Of a stretch of DNA of 64,000 nt, positions 26,377-35,322 are shown one piece after another; positions within the stretch are counted from its first letter, which is position 1, and every line of letters begins with the position of its first letter. The DNA lies in assembly GCF_900312995.1 (NCBI RefSeq), contig NZ_ONZI01000003.1, positions 124,001 to 188,000 on the forward strand, in the 5' to 3' direction. Source of the stretch: Kushneria phyllosphaerae (lineage in GTDB: Bacteria; Pseudomonadota; Gammaproteobacteria; Pseudomonadales; Halomonadaceae). The notes under the pieces are model-generated. The model worked only from the letters and a program-made list of their open reading frames with translations, did no database searches and was not told the DNA's origin. A program made the translations under genes and the position numbers.

Positions 26377-27342
26377 TTAACGGGTACGCGGGTCGAGGGC
26401 ATCACGCAGCCCGTCGCCCAGGAAGTTGAGACAGAAAAGCGTCACGGCCAGGAAGGTCGCCGGTACGATCAGCATCCAGGGCGCGCCCTGCATGTTGGAG
26501 GTCCCTTCACTGATCAATACCCCCCAGCTGGTCAGCGGTTCCTGTACGCCCAGGCCCAGAAAGGACAGAAAACTTTCCAGCAGAATCACCTTGGGCACCG
26601 TCAGCGTCACATAGATGATGACCGGGCCAATCGAGTTGGGAATCAGATGGCGGGTGACGATCTTTGAATCCCGAACGCCCAGAGCATGGGCGGCCTCGAT
26701 GAATTCGCGTCGCTTGAGCGACAGCGTCTGGCCGCGCACGATGCGCGCCATGTCGAGCCACTCCACCGCGCCAATGGCGGCGTAGATCAAAAAGATGTTA
26801 CGGCCGAAAACCACCATCAACAGGATGACCAGAAACATGAAGGGCAGGGAGTACATAATGTCGACAAAGCGCATCATGAGATTGTCGGTGCGCCCGCCGA
26901 CATAGCCGGAAATCGCGCCATAAAGCACGCCAATGACCAGACTCACCAGTGTGGCCACCAGCGCCACGGACAGCGAGACGCGCCCGCCATAAAGCGTGCG
27001 GGTCAGAAGGTCACGGCCGTTGGCATCGGTGCCCAGCCAGTGCTGGCCTTCCAGGGTCGGTGCCACGCCGAAAGCGTTCCAGTCCACTTCGGCCAGATCC
27101 CAGGGCATAAACCAGGGGCCGGCGATACAGATCACTGCCATCAGCGCCAGCAGCACAAGGCTTGCCATGGCAGCACGGTTATGACGCAGGCGACGCCAGG
27201 CCTCGCGGGCGAGGCTCTCGCCGGGCTGGGCGACCGGCGCCTGGGGCGGGTTGGGGCCACCGCCGCCCTGAAGGTGGTCGGCGGCGTCCCTGCCTGTGCC
27301 GGACGCGGCGTGGGTGTCATGAGCACCGCTGGATGAAGTCAT
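26377..27342 (-). CDS. oppC: Oligopeptide ABC transporter permease OppC
   Basis: 321 residues. A Gly/Ala/Pro-rich N-terminal cytoplasmic tail of about 45 residues, then six membrane helices and the EAA loop (IEAAHALGVRDSKIVTRHLIPN). It has HWLGTDANGRDLLTRTLYGGR, the usual OppC/DppC segment after the first helix. Forms the channel with OppB. The long charged N-terminal tail is unusual but seen in some OppC proteins. Confidence 0.95.
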   Translation of the reverse strand: MTSSSGAHDTHAASGTGRDAADHLQGGGGPNPPQAPVAQPGESLAREAWRRLRHNRAAMASLVLLALMAVICIAGPWFMPWDLAEVDWNAFGVAPTLEGQHWLGTDANGRDLLTRTLYGGRVSLSVALVATLVSLVIGVLYGAISGYVGGRTDNLMMRFVDIMYSLPFMFLVILLMVVFGRNIFLIYAAIGAVEWLDMARIVRGQTLSLKRREFIEAAHALGVRDSKIVTRHLIPNSIGPVIIYVTLTVPKVILLESFLSFLGLGVQEPLTSWGVLISEGTSNMQGAPWMLIVPATFLAVTLFCLNFLGDGLRDALDPRTR

Positions 27343-27354
27343 GATGCGCTCCGG

Positions 27355-28281
27355 TCAGTCGTCATAGCGAATTTGGGGATCGAACAGCGAATAGAGCAGA
27401 TCGACAATCAGGTTCATCAACACGATCAGGATGCCGTAGAACACCACCGTGCCCATCACCAGCGTGTAGTCGCGGTTGAGCGCACCCTGCACGAAGTAGC
27501 GCCCGATGCCCGGCAGGCCGAAGATCTGCTCGATCACCACCGAGCCGGTGATGATGCCGGCGATGGCCGGCCCCAGATAGGAAAGGACCGGCAGCATGGC
27601 CGGGCGCAGGGCGTGGCGCCAGATCACCTGGCGCTCGTTGAGCCCCTTGGCCCGCGCGGTACGGATGAAATGACTGCCCAGCACCTCGATCATCGAGGCG
27701 CGCATCATGCGGGCGATATAGGCAATCTGCTGGATGGCCAGTGCCACCACCGGCAGCACCAGGTTGGGCAGGGCACCGCCGTTCCAGCCGCCTACCGGCA
27801 GCCAGCCCAGAATGACGCCGAAAAAGAGCGCCATCAGTGGCGCGATCACGAAGTTGGGCACCGCAATGCCGCCCAGGGCGGTCCCCATCAGCAGATAATC
27901 CACGGTCGAGTTGCGCCTGAGGGCCGCCATCACCCCCATGGGGATGCCCAGCAGCAGCGCCAGCACAATCGCCAGCCCCCCGAGCTCCAGGCTGACCGGA
28001 AAGCCCTGGGCGATCAGGTCGGTGACCGAGAAGTCCTTGTACTTGAACGACGGCCCGAAATCGCCCTGCACCAGGTTGCCCATGTAGCGCAGATACTGCA
28101 TGGGCAGCGGCTCATCCAGGTGATAGGCCGCCATCAGGTTGGCCTCGATCTCCGGTGGGAGCTGGCGCTCTCCATCAAAGGGGCCACCCGGGGCGACCCG
28201 CATCAAAAAAAACGAGGCCGTGATCACGATCAAAAGCGTGGGAATGGCCATGGCCAGACGCTTGGCGATATAGCTCAGCAT
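27355..28281 (-). CDS. oppB: Oligopeptide ABC transporter permease OppB
   Basis: 308 residues, six membrane helices. Close to E. coli OppB by eye: RVAPGGPFDGERQLPPEIEAN, GDFGPSFKYKDFSV, LGWLPVGGWNGGALPNL, the EAA loop (IRTARAKGLNERQVIWRHALRP) and VVIEQIFGLPGIG near the end. Imports peptides with OppC, OppDF and the binding proteins encoded upstream. It follows SBP1 after 41 bases. Confidence 0.96.
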   Translation of the reverse strand: MLSYIAKRLAMAIPTLLIVITASFFLMRVAPGGPFDGERQLPPEIEANLMAAYHLDEPLPMQYLRYMGNLVQGDFGPSFKYKDFSVTDLIAQGFPVSLELGGLAIVLALLLGIPMGVMAALRRNSTVDYLLMGTALGGIAVPNFVIAPLMALFFGVILGWLPVGGWNGGALPNLVLPVVALAIQQIAYIARMMRASMIEVLGSHFIRTARAKGLNERQVIWRHALRPAMLPVLSYLGPAIAGIITGSVVIEQIFGLPGIGRYFVQGALNRDYTLVMGTVVFYGILIVLMNLIVDLLYSLFDPQIRYDD

Positions 28282-28322
28282 GCCGGTCTACCTCGGCGCA
28301 TGGGGGACGTTGAAAGCACGGG

Positions 28323-29939
28323 TTACTCCTCGATGCTGATGTAGCGCAGGGGGTGCACGTCCATGGGGGAAGGCTCCCAGCCATGGACGCGCTCTGACAC
28401 CAGCGCGGTGGTGATGTAATCGTAAAGCGGCAGCAGAGCGTAGTCATCGAGCAGGCGCTGCTGGGCGCGGGTCAGAAGCTCGGCGCGCTCGCCCGTATCG
28501 ATGGTCTCGCTGCTTTGCTCGACCAGCTGGTCATAGGTCTCGTCGTGATAGCCGCTGCTTCGGGCGGCACTTCCGCCGGTGGTATAGCTGCCCAGAAAGT
28601 CATATGGGTCGTTGATGGTCGCTACCATGCCATAGCGGGCCAGCTGAAAATCACCTTCGCGTATGGCGGCGTAGTGGCTGGCGGCCTCGGCGTTGACCAG
28701 CGAGACCTCAACGCCAAGCGGCTTCCACATGGCGGCCAGTGCAACGGCAATCTTTTTATGATCTTCCAGGGTGTTGTAGCGCAGCGTCAGCTTCACGGGG
28801 TTATTCGGCCCGAACCCTGCCGCCTTCATCAGCTCATGGGCGCGCGCCATGCGCTTGTCCATCGACAGCTGCGCCATGGGCATCTCGCCTTTGGTGCCGC
28901 CCTCGGTTACCCGGGGCACCAGCCAGTACGATGGCGTCTGTCCCATGCCCAACAGCTGGTCGGTAATCACCTCGCGCCGCGTGGCCAGATTCAGCGCTTC
29001 TCGCACTCGAATATCGCCAAGCGGGCTGTCAGGTTTCAGGTTGAACATGTAGAAATATTCCCCCACCAGCGGGCTGACCCGCAGGGCATCACCCAGCTCC
29101 TGACGCAGTTGCTGGAACCGGCCGCCGGGTACGCTGGTGTAGCTGATATCCAGTGCGCCGGTGCGAAAGCGATTCAGGGCCGCGGTGGCCTCTTCCAGCG
29201 GATAGAGAATGACCTCATCCAGCGACACCTTGTCGGCGTCGTAATAACGCTCGTTTTTATCCAGTGTGATGTGATCCTGCGGTGACCACTCGCTCAGCTT
29301 GAAGGGGCCGCTGACGACCGTATTGCCGGGTACGATCCAGCGCTCGCTTTCCTTTAAGACATGTTCAGGCAGCGGGGCGGCTTCCGGCATGGCGATGGCC
29401 TGTAAAAACCAGGCGGTGGGGCGCTCAAGCCGGATTTCCAGATGATGGTCATCAAGAGCGTGCACGCCCAGTGTTTCCGGGGCGGCTTCACCGGCATTGA
29501 TCGCACGGGCATTCTTGATCGGGTAGTAGAGGTTGGCGTTATGGGCGGCAAGCTCCGGTTTTAAAAGGCGGCGCAGGCTGAAGACGGCATCGCCGGCCGT
29601 CAAGGGCTGGCCGTCGGACCACTGAGCATCGTCACGCAGTTCAAGGGTCCAGGTCAGGCCGTCATCGCTGAGCTGCCAGTGACTGGCCAGCCCCGGCACC
29701 AGGTCACCCTTCGCGTCCTGACTGACCAGCGTCTCAAAAAGCTCGCGCACGATGCGCGTCTCCCAGGTACCGCTGGTTTTTTGCGGGTCGAGCGTGCCGG
29801 GCTCGGCGCTGTTATCAATGCGCAGTGTGGCCGCCATGCCGAGTGGCGCGATGGCGAGCAGGCAGGCCGTGAGCGCGGCGCGTTTGAAAAAGGGGCGATA
29901 AGCGCCCATCGGACGCGGGGGTCGTGTTGTGTCGGTCAT
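28323..29939 (-). CDS. oppA: Peptide-binding protein OppA paralogue 1
   Basis: 538 residues, SBP_bac_5 family. After a basic N-terminal stretch a signal peptide (AALTACLLAIAPLGMAA) leads to LRIDNSAEPGTLDPQK, the lobe-I start. Motif WTLELRDDAQWSDGQPLTAGD and RVREALNLATRREVI are shared by all four paralogues. Periplasmic, binds peptides and passes them to OppB/OppC. It is the SBP next to the permeases. The long N-terminal arm before the signal (MTDTTRPPRP) suggests a later start (MGAYRP) is possible. Confidence 0.92.
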   Translation of the reverse strand: MTDTTRPPRPMGAYRPFFKRAALTACLLAIAPLGMAATLRIDNSAEPGTLDPQKTSGTWETRIVRELFETLVSQDAKGDLVPGLASHWQLSDDGLTWTLELRDDAQWSDGQPLTAGDAVFSLRRLLKPELAAHNANLYYPIKNARAINAGEAAPETLGVHALDDHHLEIRLERPTAWFLQAIAMPEAAPLPEHVLKESERWIVPGNTVVSGPFKLSEWSPQDHITLDKNERYYDADKVSLDEVILYPLEEATAALNRFRTGALDISYTSVPGGRFQQLRQELGDALRVSPLVGEYFYMFNLKPDSPLGDIRVREALNLATRREVITDQLLGMGQTPSYWLVPRVTEGGTKGEMPMAQLSMDKRMARAHELMKAAGFGPNNPVKLTLRYNTLEDHKKIAVALAAMWKPLGVEVSLVNAEAASHYAAIREGDFQLARYGMVATINDPYDFLGSYTTGGSAARSSGYHDETYDQLVEQSSETIDTGERAELLTRAQQRLLDDYALLPLYDYITTALVSERVHGWEPSPMDVHPLRYISIEE

Positions 29940-30000
29940 TGTTGTTGTCCGGTGTTGTCATCATGGCGTGCGGTCGTGATGACCCGCGCGATGTCACGGT

Positions 30001-31593
30001 TTATTGGTCGAGGCTGATCCAGCGAGACAGGTGGCGATTAATGGCGTTGTCTTCCCAGCCGGTCATGTCCGGGTTGACCAGGTTGCGGGCAGCATCGGCG
30101 TAAATGGGCGCCATGGCATAGTCCCCCAGCGCATGGTGTTCGGCCTGCTCCAGCAACTGCTGGCGCTTGTTCTGGTCGGGCTGCGCGGAGGCCTGTGTCA
30201 ACAGATGATCGAATTCGGTGCTGTGATAGCCGCCATAGTTCTTGACGTTGCCGGAGGCGAGAATGCCCAGGAAATTGCTGGCATCATCGAAATCAGCCAC
30301 CCAGCTGGCACGGGCAATATCAAAGTCGCCGCGGGCGATCTCGGCGTAGTGCACGTTGGCCTCGGCGTTGACCATTTCGATGTCGATGCCCAGCGGTTTC
30401 CACATGGCGGCTGCGGCCACGGCAATGCGGCGGTGGTCATCGCGGGAATTGAAGCGCAGTCGCAGATGGAGCGGGTGGTCGGGGCCGTAGCCTGCGTCCT
30501 TTAAAAGCGTTTTGGCCTTTTTGAGTCGCGCATCGATAGGCGCTTCCATGCCCGGCATGGTCTGAACGTCATAGTGCGCAGTGCCGGCGGGGACCAGTGA
30601 ACTGGTCGGATTGGCGGCGCCCTGCAACACCTTCTGTGTGATGATGTCGCGCCGCAGTGCCAGGTTGAGCGCTTCACGCACGCGCACGTCGCTGGTCGGA
30701 TGGCCGTCGCGATTGTTGAGCGCGTAGTAATAGGTGGAGAGCTGATTGTGCAGATGGACCGAGCTGCTCAGATTCTCCTTGAGCCACTGATAACGGCTTG
30801 CGTCGAAGTCACGCATCACGTCCAGGTCACCACTGCGAAAGCGCGACAGGCCGGTGTTGAGATCCTCGACCAGGTAGTAGTTGACGCCATCCAGCGTGAC
30901 GCTTGCGGCATCATGGAACTGCGGGTTTTTCACCGCTTCAATATGGTCATGCGAGACCCAGCGGCTGGGCATGAAGGCGCCATTGGTGGCGATGTGCGAA
31001 AGCTGCGTCCAGTCGTTACCGTACTGGCGCACCAGATGCGCAGGCACCGGGGCGGCAATGATGTGCGCCATCAGGGTCGGCAGGTAGGCCGTGGGCTGAT
31101 CAAGGCTCACTTCGAGCTGATGATCGTTCACGGCGCGGGCGCCCAATGAGGCCACCTCGGCGTCACCGCGGTTAATGGCCGACGCATTTTTGATTGGATA
31201 GAGCAGGTTGGCGTAGACCGAAGCGATGGCCGGGTCGAGTGCGCGCTGAAAGGCGAGCACGAAATCCTCGGCGGTCACCGACTCGCCGTCTGACCAGCGA
31301 GCGTCGTCGCGCAGAGTGAAGGTCCAGGTCAGACCGTCATCGGAGACCGACCAGCTTTTGGCCACGCCCGGCTGGTAATCGCCGTCGGGGGCGAGCGTCA
31401 CCAGACCCTCAAACAGATCACCCAGCACATCGTTGTCATAGACAGCGCCGGTCACGCGCGCAGCGTCCAGCGAGGCCGGCTCGCCATAGATACCGATATC
31501 CAGCGTGGCGGCCTGGGCTGACAGGGGAGTGGCCAGCAGCGGGCAGGCCAGCAACAGGGCAGCGCCAAGGCTTTTGGAAAGACACCTGGTCAT
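30001..31593 (-). CDS. oppA: Peptide-binding protein OppA paralogue 2
   Basis: 530 residues, SBP_bac_5 family. Signal peptide ending at LSAQA; then LDIGIYGEPASLDAARVTG. Shares with its neighbours WSDGESVTAEDFV, DVRVREALNLALRRDII and the ending WEDNAINRHLSRWISLD. Periplasmic peptide receptor. The gap to the next SBP gene is 61 bases with no clear terminator, so it is probably co-transcribed with paralogues 1 and 3. Confidence 0.93.
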   Translation of the reverse strand: MTRCLSKSLGAALLLACPLLATPLSAQAATLDIGIYGEPASLDAARVTGAVYDNDVLGDLFEGLVTLAPDGDYQPGVAKSWSVSDDGLTWTFTLRDDARWSDGESVTAEDFVLAFQRALDPAIASVYANLLYPIKNASAINRGDAEVASLGARAVNDHQLEVSLDQPTAYLPTLMAHIIAAPVPAHLVRQYGNDWTQLSHIATNGAFMPSRWVSHDHIEAVKNPQFHDAASVTLDGVNYYLVEDLNTGLSRFRSGDLDVMRDFDASRYQWLKENLSSSVHLHNQLSTYYYALNNRDGHPTSDVRVREALNLALRRDIITQKVLQGAANPTSSLVPAGTAHYDVQTMPGMEAPIDARLKKAKTLLKDAGYGPDHPLHLRLRFNSRDDHRRIAVAAAAMWKPLGIDIEMVNAEANVHYAEIARGDFDIARASWVADFDDASNFLGILASGNVKNYGGYHSTEFDHLLTQASAQPDQNKRQQLLEQAEHHALGDYAMAPIYADAARNLVNPDMTGWEDNAINRHLSRWISLDQ

Positions 31594-31657
31594 GATGGAA
31601 GATTCCCGAGTAACGTCAAAAAGTGGGCGGCATTACCAGAATGCCGCCACCGTTCAG

Positions 31658-33241
31658 TTATTTGCTGAAGCTGACCCAGCGAGAGGGGTGGTCATCCTGC
31701 ACGTTGTCTTCCCAGCCCTGAAGCTTTGGGTTGACCAGGTTGCGGGTGACATAGGTCAGCAGCGGTATCAGCGCATAGTCACTAAGGGCGACCTGCTCGG
31801 CCTGCTGCATCAGCGCCTCACGCTTGTCTTCATCCAGCGTTACGTTGGCCTGGTCGAGCAGTTTGTCGTACTCGGGATTGGAATAGGCGCCGTAGTTGTT
31901 GCCTACCCCGGTATGCAAAAGGGTCAGGAAGTTTTCGGCGTCATCATAGTCGGCAATCCAACCGGCGCGTGCCACATCGAAATCGCCATTGGCAATGGCC
32001 TGGTAGTGGACCGTGGCCTCGGAGTTGATCATCTGAACGTTAACGCCCAGCGGCTTCCACATGGCGGCCAGAGCGACAGCGATTTTTTTATGCTCATCGC
32101 TTGAGTTATAACGAAGGCGTAGATTGAGCGGCTTGTCCGGTCCGTAGCCGGCCTCCTGCATCAGCTTTTTGGCCTCGGCCAGGCGGGCATTCATGTCCTC
32201 ACCGTCGAGCGTCATGTGCTGCGTCTCGTAGTGATTGATACCCGGCGGCACCAGCGCGTAGGCCGGCAGGAAGGTGTTGGCCATGATCTGCTTGGACAGC
32301 ACCTCGCGTCTTACCGCCAGGTTGAGTGCTTCGCGTACGCGGATATCGGTGGTCGGATGGCCGTCACGATGGTTGAGCACGTAGTAATAGGTGCCCAGGT
32401 AGGGGCTCATGTGGGTGGCCTCCGGCAGGTTTTCCTTGAGCCACTGATAGCGATCCGAGTCGTATTCACGCATCACATCGAGTTCACCGGCCCGAAAGCG
32501 CGAGATGCCGGCGTTGCGATCCTCGGTGGGATAGTAATTGATGGTGTCGATCGCCACGTTGGCGGCATCGTGAAACTCGGGGTTTTTCTCGGCCGTGATG
32601 TGGTCGTGCGAGACCCAGCTTGTCGGCTTGTAAGCGCCGTTGGTCTGGATATGATCCATCTGCGTCCACTGCTTGCCGTACTGGTCAAACACGTGTTTCG
32701 GCACCGGATAGGCCGTGTAATGGGTCAGAATGCCGAGAAAATAGGGTGCCGGTTCCTTGAGCGTGACGCGAAAGGTCTTGCCGTCATCAAGTGATTCCAC
32801 GCCAAGCTTGTCCGCCGGCATCTTGCCGGTGTTGACTGCCTCGGCGTTTTTGACCGGATAAAGCATGTAGGCGTACTTGGAGGCGCTGGCGGGGTCGAGC
32901 ATATGCTGCCAGCCAAAGACGAAGTCCTCTGCCGTCACCGGCTTTCCGTCTGACCATTTCGCGTCATCACGCAGATGGAAGGTGTAGGTCTTGCCGTCCT
33001 CGCTGGCTTCCCAGGATTTGGCCACGCCCGGAATGCGTTGTCCTTCGGGACCCTCGGTGATCAAACCTTCAAAGAAGTCCATTAAGACATCACCTTCCCA
33101 TACCCCACCACTGACCTGGGAGGTGTCCAGCGAGGCGGGCTCGCCCGTGATGCCGATATTAAGAGTCTGGGCGTAAAGCGGGGAAGCAAACAGGGCGGAT
33201 GACAGCGCAAGCGCGCCCATCAGGGGACGGATCGAGGACAT
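31658..33241 (-). CDS. oppA: Peptide-binding protein OppA paralogue 3
   Basis: 527 residues from the ATG at 33241 (MSSIRPLMGALALSSALFASPLYAQ is a good signal peptide). SBP_bac_5 fold, with WSDGKPVTAEDFVFGW, YYVLNHRDGHPTTDIRVREALNLAVRREVL and an ending WEDNVQDDHPSRWVSFS. Upstream in-frame ATG at 33265 is not needed. Probably the first gene of the transcript that runs through the permeases to oppDF, because 253 non-coding bases precede it. Confidence 0.93.
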   Translation of the reverse strand: MSSIRPLMGALALSSALFASPLYAQTLNIGITGEPASLDTSQVSGGVWEGDVLMDFFEGLITEGPEGQRIPGVAKSWEASEDGKTYTFHLRDDAKWSDGKPVTAEDFVFGWQHMLDPASASKYAYMLYPVKNAEAVNTGKMPADKLGVESLDDGKTFRVTLKEPAPYFLGILTHYTAYPVPKHVFDQYGKQWTQMDHIQTNGAYKPTSWVSHDHITAEKNPEFHDAANVAIDTINYYPTEDRNAGISRFRAGELDVMREYDSDRYQWLKENLPEATHMSPYLGTYYYVLNHRDGHPTTDIRVREALNLAVRREVLSKQIMANTFLPAYALVPPGINHYETQHMTLDGEDMNARLAEAKKLMQEAGYGPDKPLNLRLRYNSSDEHKKIAVALAAMWKPLGVNVQMINSEATVHYQAIANGDFDVARAGWIADYDDAENFLTLLHTGVGNNYGAYSNPEYDKLLDQANVTLDEDKREALMQQAEQVALSDYALIPLLTYVTRNLVNPKLQGWEDNVQDDHPSRWVSFSK

Positions 33242-33439
33242 GAAAGTTCCTGAAGGTACTGGCATTGTTGTTATCGCTATCGCAGTCCGGGATAGCGGCG
33301 CGAGCTTTGGTATCGCTTATGACGATTTTGTGAAGTTACTCCGCGTCAGCGGATGTGTCCAGAGTTGACCAGTTGTTCAAACGCATGACTGATTCGGGCC
33401 GGGCAGGAAAGTATCGAGAGGGTTGTCGCGGGCAGTGGC

Positions 33440-33470
33440 CATCGAAGACGGGCGGTGCCCGCCTTCGATG
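33440..33470. other. Hairpin in the 253-base gap between OppA paralogues 4 and 3
   Basis: CATCGAAG (33440-33447) pairs with CTTCGATG (33463-33470), extended by ACGGGC/GCCCGC with one mismatch. It sits 24 bases past the stop of paralogue 4 on the minus strand; no T-run follows. It may end or process that transcript, so paralogue 4 could be expressed separately or at a different level. I see no gene in the rest of this gap. Confidence 0.45.
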
Positions 33471-33494
33471 ACGTGGGAACGTGTCGGCCAACGG

Positions 33495-35078
33495 TTACTG
33501 AGAGGCCTTGATCGAAATCCAGCGTGAGGCATGCATGTCGAGCGCGTTGTTGTCCCAGCCGGAAAGCCCGGGCTTGACCAGGTTGCGTGCTGCATAGGTA
33601 TAGATCGGTGCCAGCGGGTAGTCGGCCAGCGCCATCTTCTCGGCGCGCTGCATCATGTCACGGCGCTTGTCACTGTCGAGCTCGCGGTCGGATTGCGTGA
33701 TCAGCTCACTGTACTCGTCGTTTTGATAGTCACCGTAGTTGTTGGTTTCCGCCGACAGCAGCTGCAGGAAGTTCTGCGCGTCGTCATAGCTTGAAATCCA
33801 CGCCGCGCGGGCCACCTGAAAATCGCCCTGCATCAGATCCGAGTAGTGCACGTTGGCTTCACTGTTGCGCATTTCGACATTGACGCCCAGCGGCTTCCAC
33901 ATGGCCGCAACCGCCACGGCAATGCGCTGATGCTCATCACCGGAGTTGTAGCGCAGGGTCAGGTTGAGCGGCTTGTCGGGGCCGTAACCGGCTTCCTTCA
34001 TGAGCTCACGAGCATGGTTCATGCGCGTGTCCATATCGTCTTCAAGACCTGGCTGAGCGGCCGGGGTGTAGTTGCTGACCCCGGGCGGCACCAATGATGT
34101 GGAGGGCGTCACGGCCCCGTCGAGAAGCTTTTCGCTGATGATGTCGCGACGGATGGCCAATGAGAGCGCCTCGCGTACCCGCTTGTCGGCGACCGGTGAG
34201 CCGTCGCGCAGGTTGAAGACGTAGTAGTAGCTGCCCAGCGACGGGGTGATCCTGACGGCATCGGGAATCTGCTGCTCAAGCCACTGATAACGCGCGGCAG
34301 GGAAGTCGCGCAGGATATCGAGTTCGCCGGCACGAAAGCGTGAAATACCGGCATTCTTGTCCTCGATGGGGTAGTAGTTCACCCCCTCGAGCGAGACCTT
34401 GTCGGCGTCATGAAACTCGGGGTTTTTGACCGTATCGAGCTCCGAGTTGGAAATCCAGCGCACCGGTTTGAAAGCGCCATTGACCACGATGTTGTCCGGC
34501 TGGCTCCATTTGTCTCCCTTGTCATCCACGACATGCTCGGGGATCGGGTAGCCAAACGGCAGCACCAGCGTCTTGAGAAAATAGGCGGCGGGTTGTTCAA
34601 GCTGGATCACCAGCGTATGGCCATTGTCGCGGCTTTCTACCCCCAGGGTGTCGAGTTTTGCCTCGCCTGCGTTGATCTTTTGCGCGTTCACGACCGGATA
34701 GAGCCGGTGGGCGTAGTTGGACGCGGTTTTCGGGTCGACCTGGTAGCGCAGGGCAAAGACAAAGTCATCGGCCGTGACCGGCTCGCCATCTGACCAGCGG
34801 GCATCCTCGCGCAGGTGGAAGGTGTAGGTCCTGCCATCGTCGCTGGTCTCCCACGAGGTCGCCACGCCCGGGATGATCTGTCCCTGGGCGTCAATGGCCA
34901 CTAGCCCCTCGAAGATATCGCGCAGCACGTCTTCTTCCCAGACGCCGCCGGTGACACGGGCCGGGTCCAGTGAGGCCGGGTCGCCGCTGATGCCAACATT
35001 GAGCGTGGCGGCAGTGGCCAGTGGTGCGCCCAGCGACAGCCCGGCGGCCCCCAGCAGTGCAAGCGTTACTTTTTTCAT
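33495..35078 (-). CDS. oppA: Peptide-binding protein OppA paralogue 4
   Basis: 527 residues, SBP_bac_5 family. Signal peptide MKKVTLALLGAAGLSLGAPLATAA, then LNVGISGDPASLDPARVTGGVW. Shares DARWSDGEPVTADDFVF, DKRVREALSLAIRRDIISE and WDNNALDMHASRWIS with the others. First SBP of the cluster and separated from paralogue 3 by 253 bases with a hairpin, so it may be its own transcription unit. Confidence 0.93.
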   Translation of the reverse strand: MKKVTLALLGAAGLSLGAPLATAATLNVGISGDPASLDPARVTGGVWEEDVLRDIFEGLVAIDAQGQIIPGVATSWETSDDGRTYTFHLREDARWSDGEPVTADDFVFALRYQVDPKTASNYAHRLYPVVNAQKINAGEAKLDTLGVESRDNGHTLVIQLEQPAAYFLKTLVLPFGYPIPEHVVDDKGDKWSQPDNIVVNGAFKPVRWISNSELDTVKNPEFHDADKVSLEGVNYYPIEDKNAGISRFRAGELDILRDFPAARYQWLEQQIPDAVRITPSLGSYYYVFNLRDGSPVADKRVREALSLAIRRDIISEKLLDGAVTPSTSLVPPGVSNYTPAAQPGLEDDMDTRMNHARELMKEAGYGPDKPLNLTLRYNSGDEHQRIAVAVAAMWKPLGVNVEMRNSEANVHYSDLMQGDFQVARAAWISSYDDAQNFLQLLSAETNNYGDYQNDEYSELITQSDRELDSDKRRDMMQRAEKMALADYPLAPIYTYAARNLVKPGLSGWDNNALDMHASRWISIKASQ

Positions 35079-35222
35079 GACGTTTCCCTGAAGGTTTTAT
35101 TGTCAACGCGACAACGACGCGTCCTTGAAAGATCACAGCCCGGGGCAAAAGTGTCAAAGCAGGGCATATAACCATTTCCGACATTTTTATTCCCGAATCA
35201 GGATAAGGACACGGGCGGCGGA

Positions 35223-35251
35223 TGACGGGCAGGTGGTGCTTTGGCTACAAT
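35223..35251 (+). promoter_or_regulatory. Candidate promoter for prfB
   Basis: TACAAT (35246-35251) resembles a -10 box; TGACGG (35223-35228) sits 17 bases before it, a weak -35. The location, 72 bases before the prfB ATG in a divergent gap, is suitable. Confidence 0.35.
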
Positions 35252-35322
35252 AACGCCCTTGTTTTTCAACTCTCATGCGATGTCGGTGTTTTGACGCCTG
35301 CGTCCTGTCCGAGCGAGATACC

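Noticed and set aside
27373-28344. 323-residue frame opposite oppB
   Set aside because: OppB on the minus strand matches the family throughout; the plus-strand frame is full of His-Gln-Asp and has no motif.
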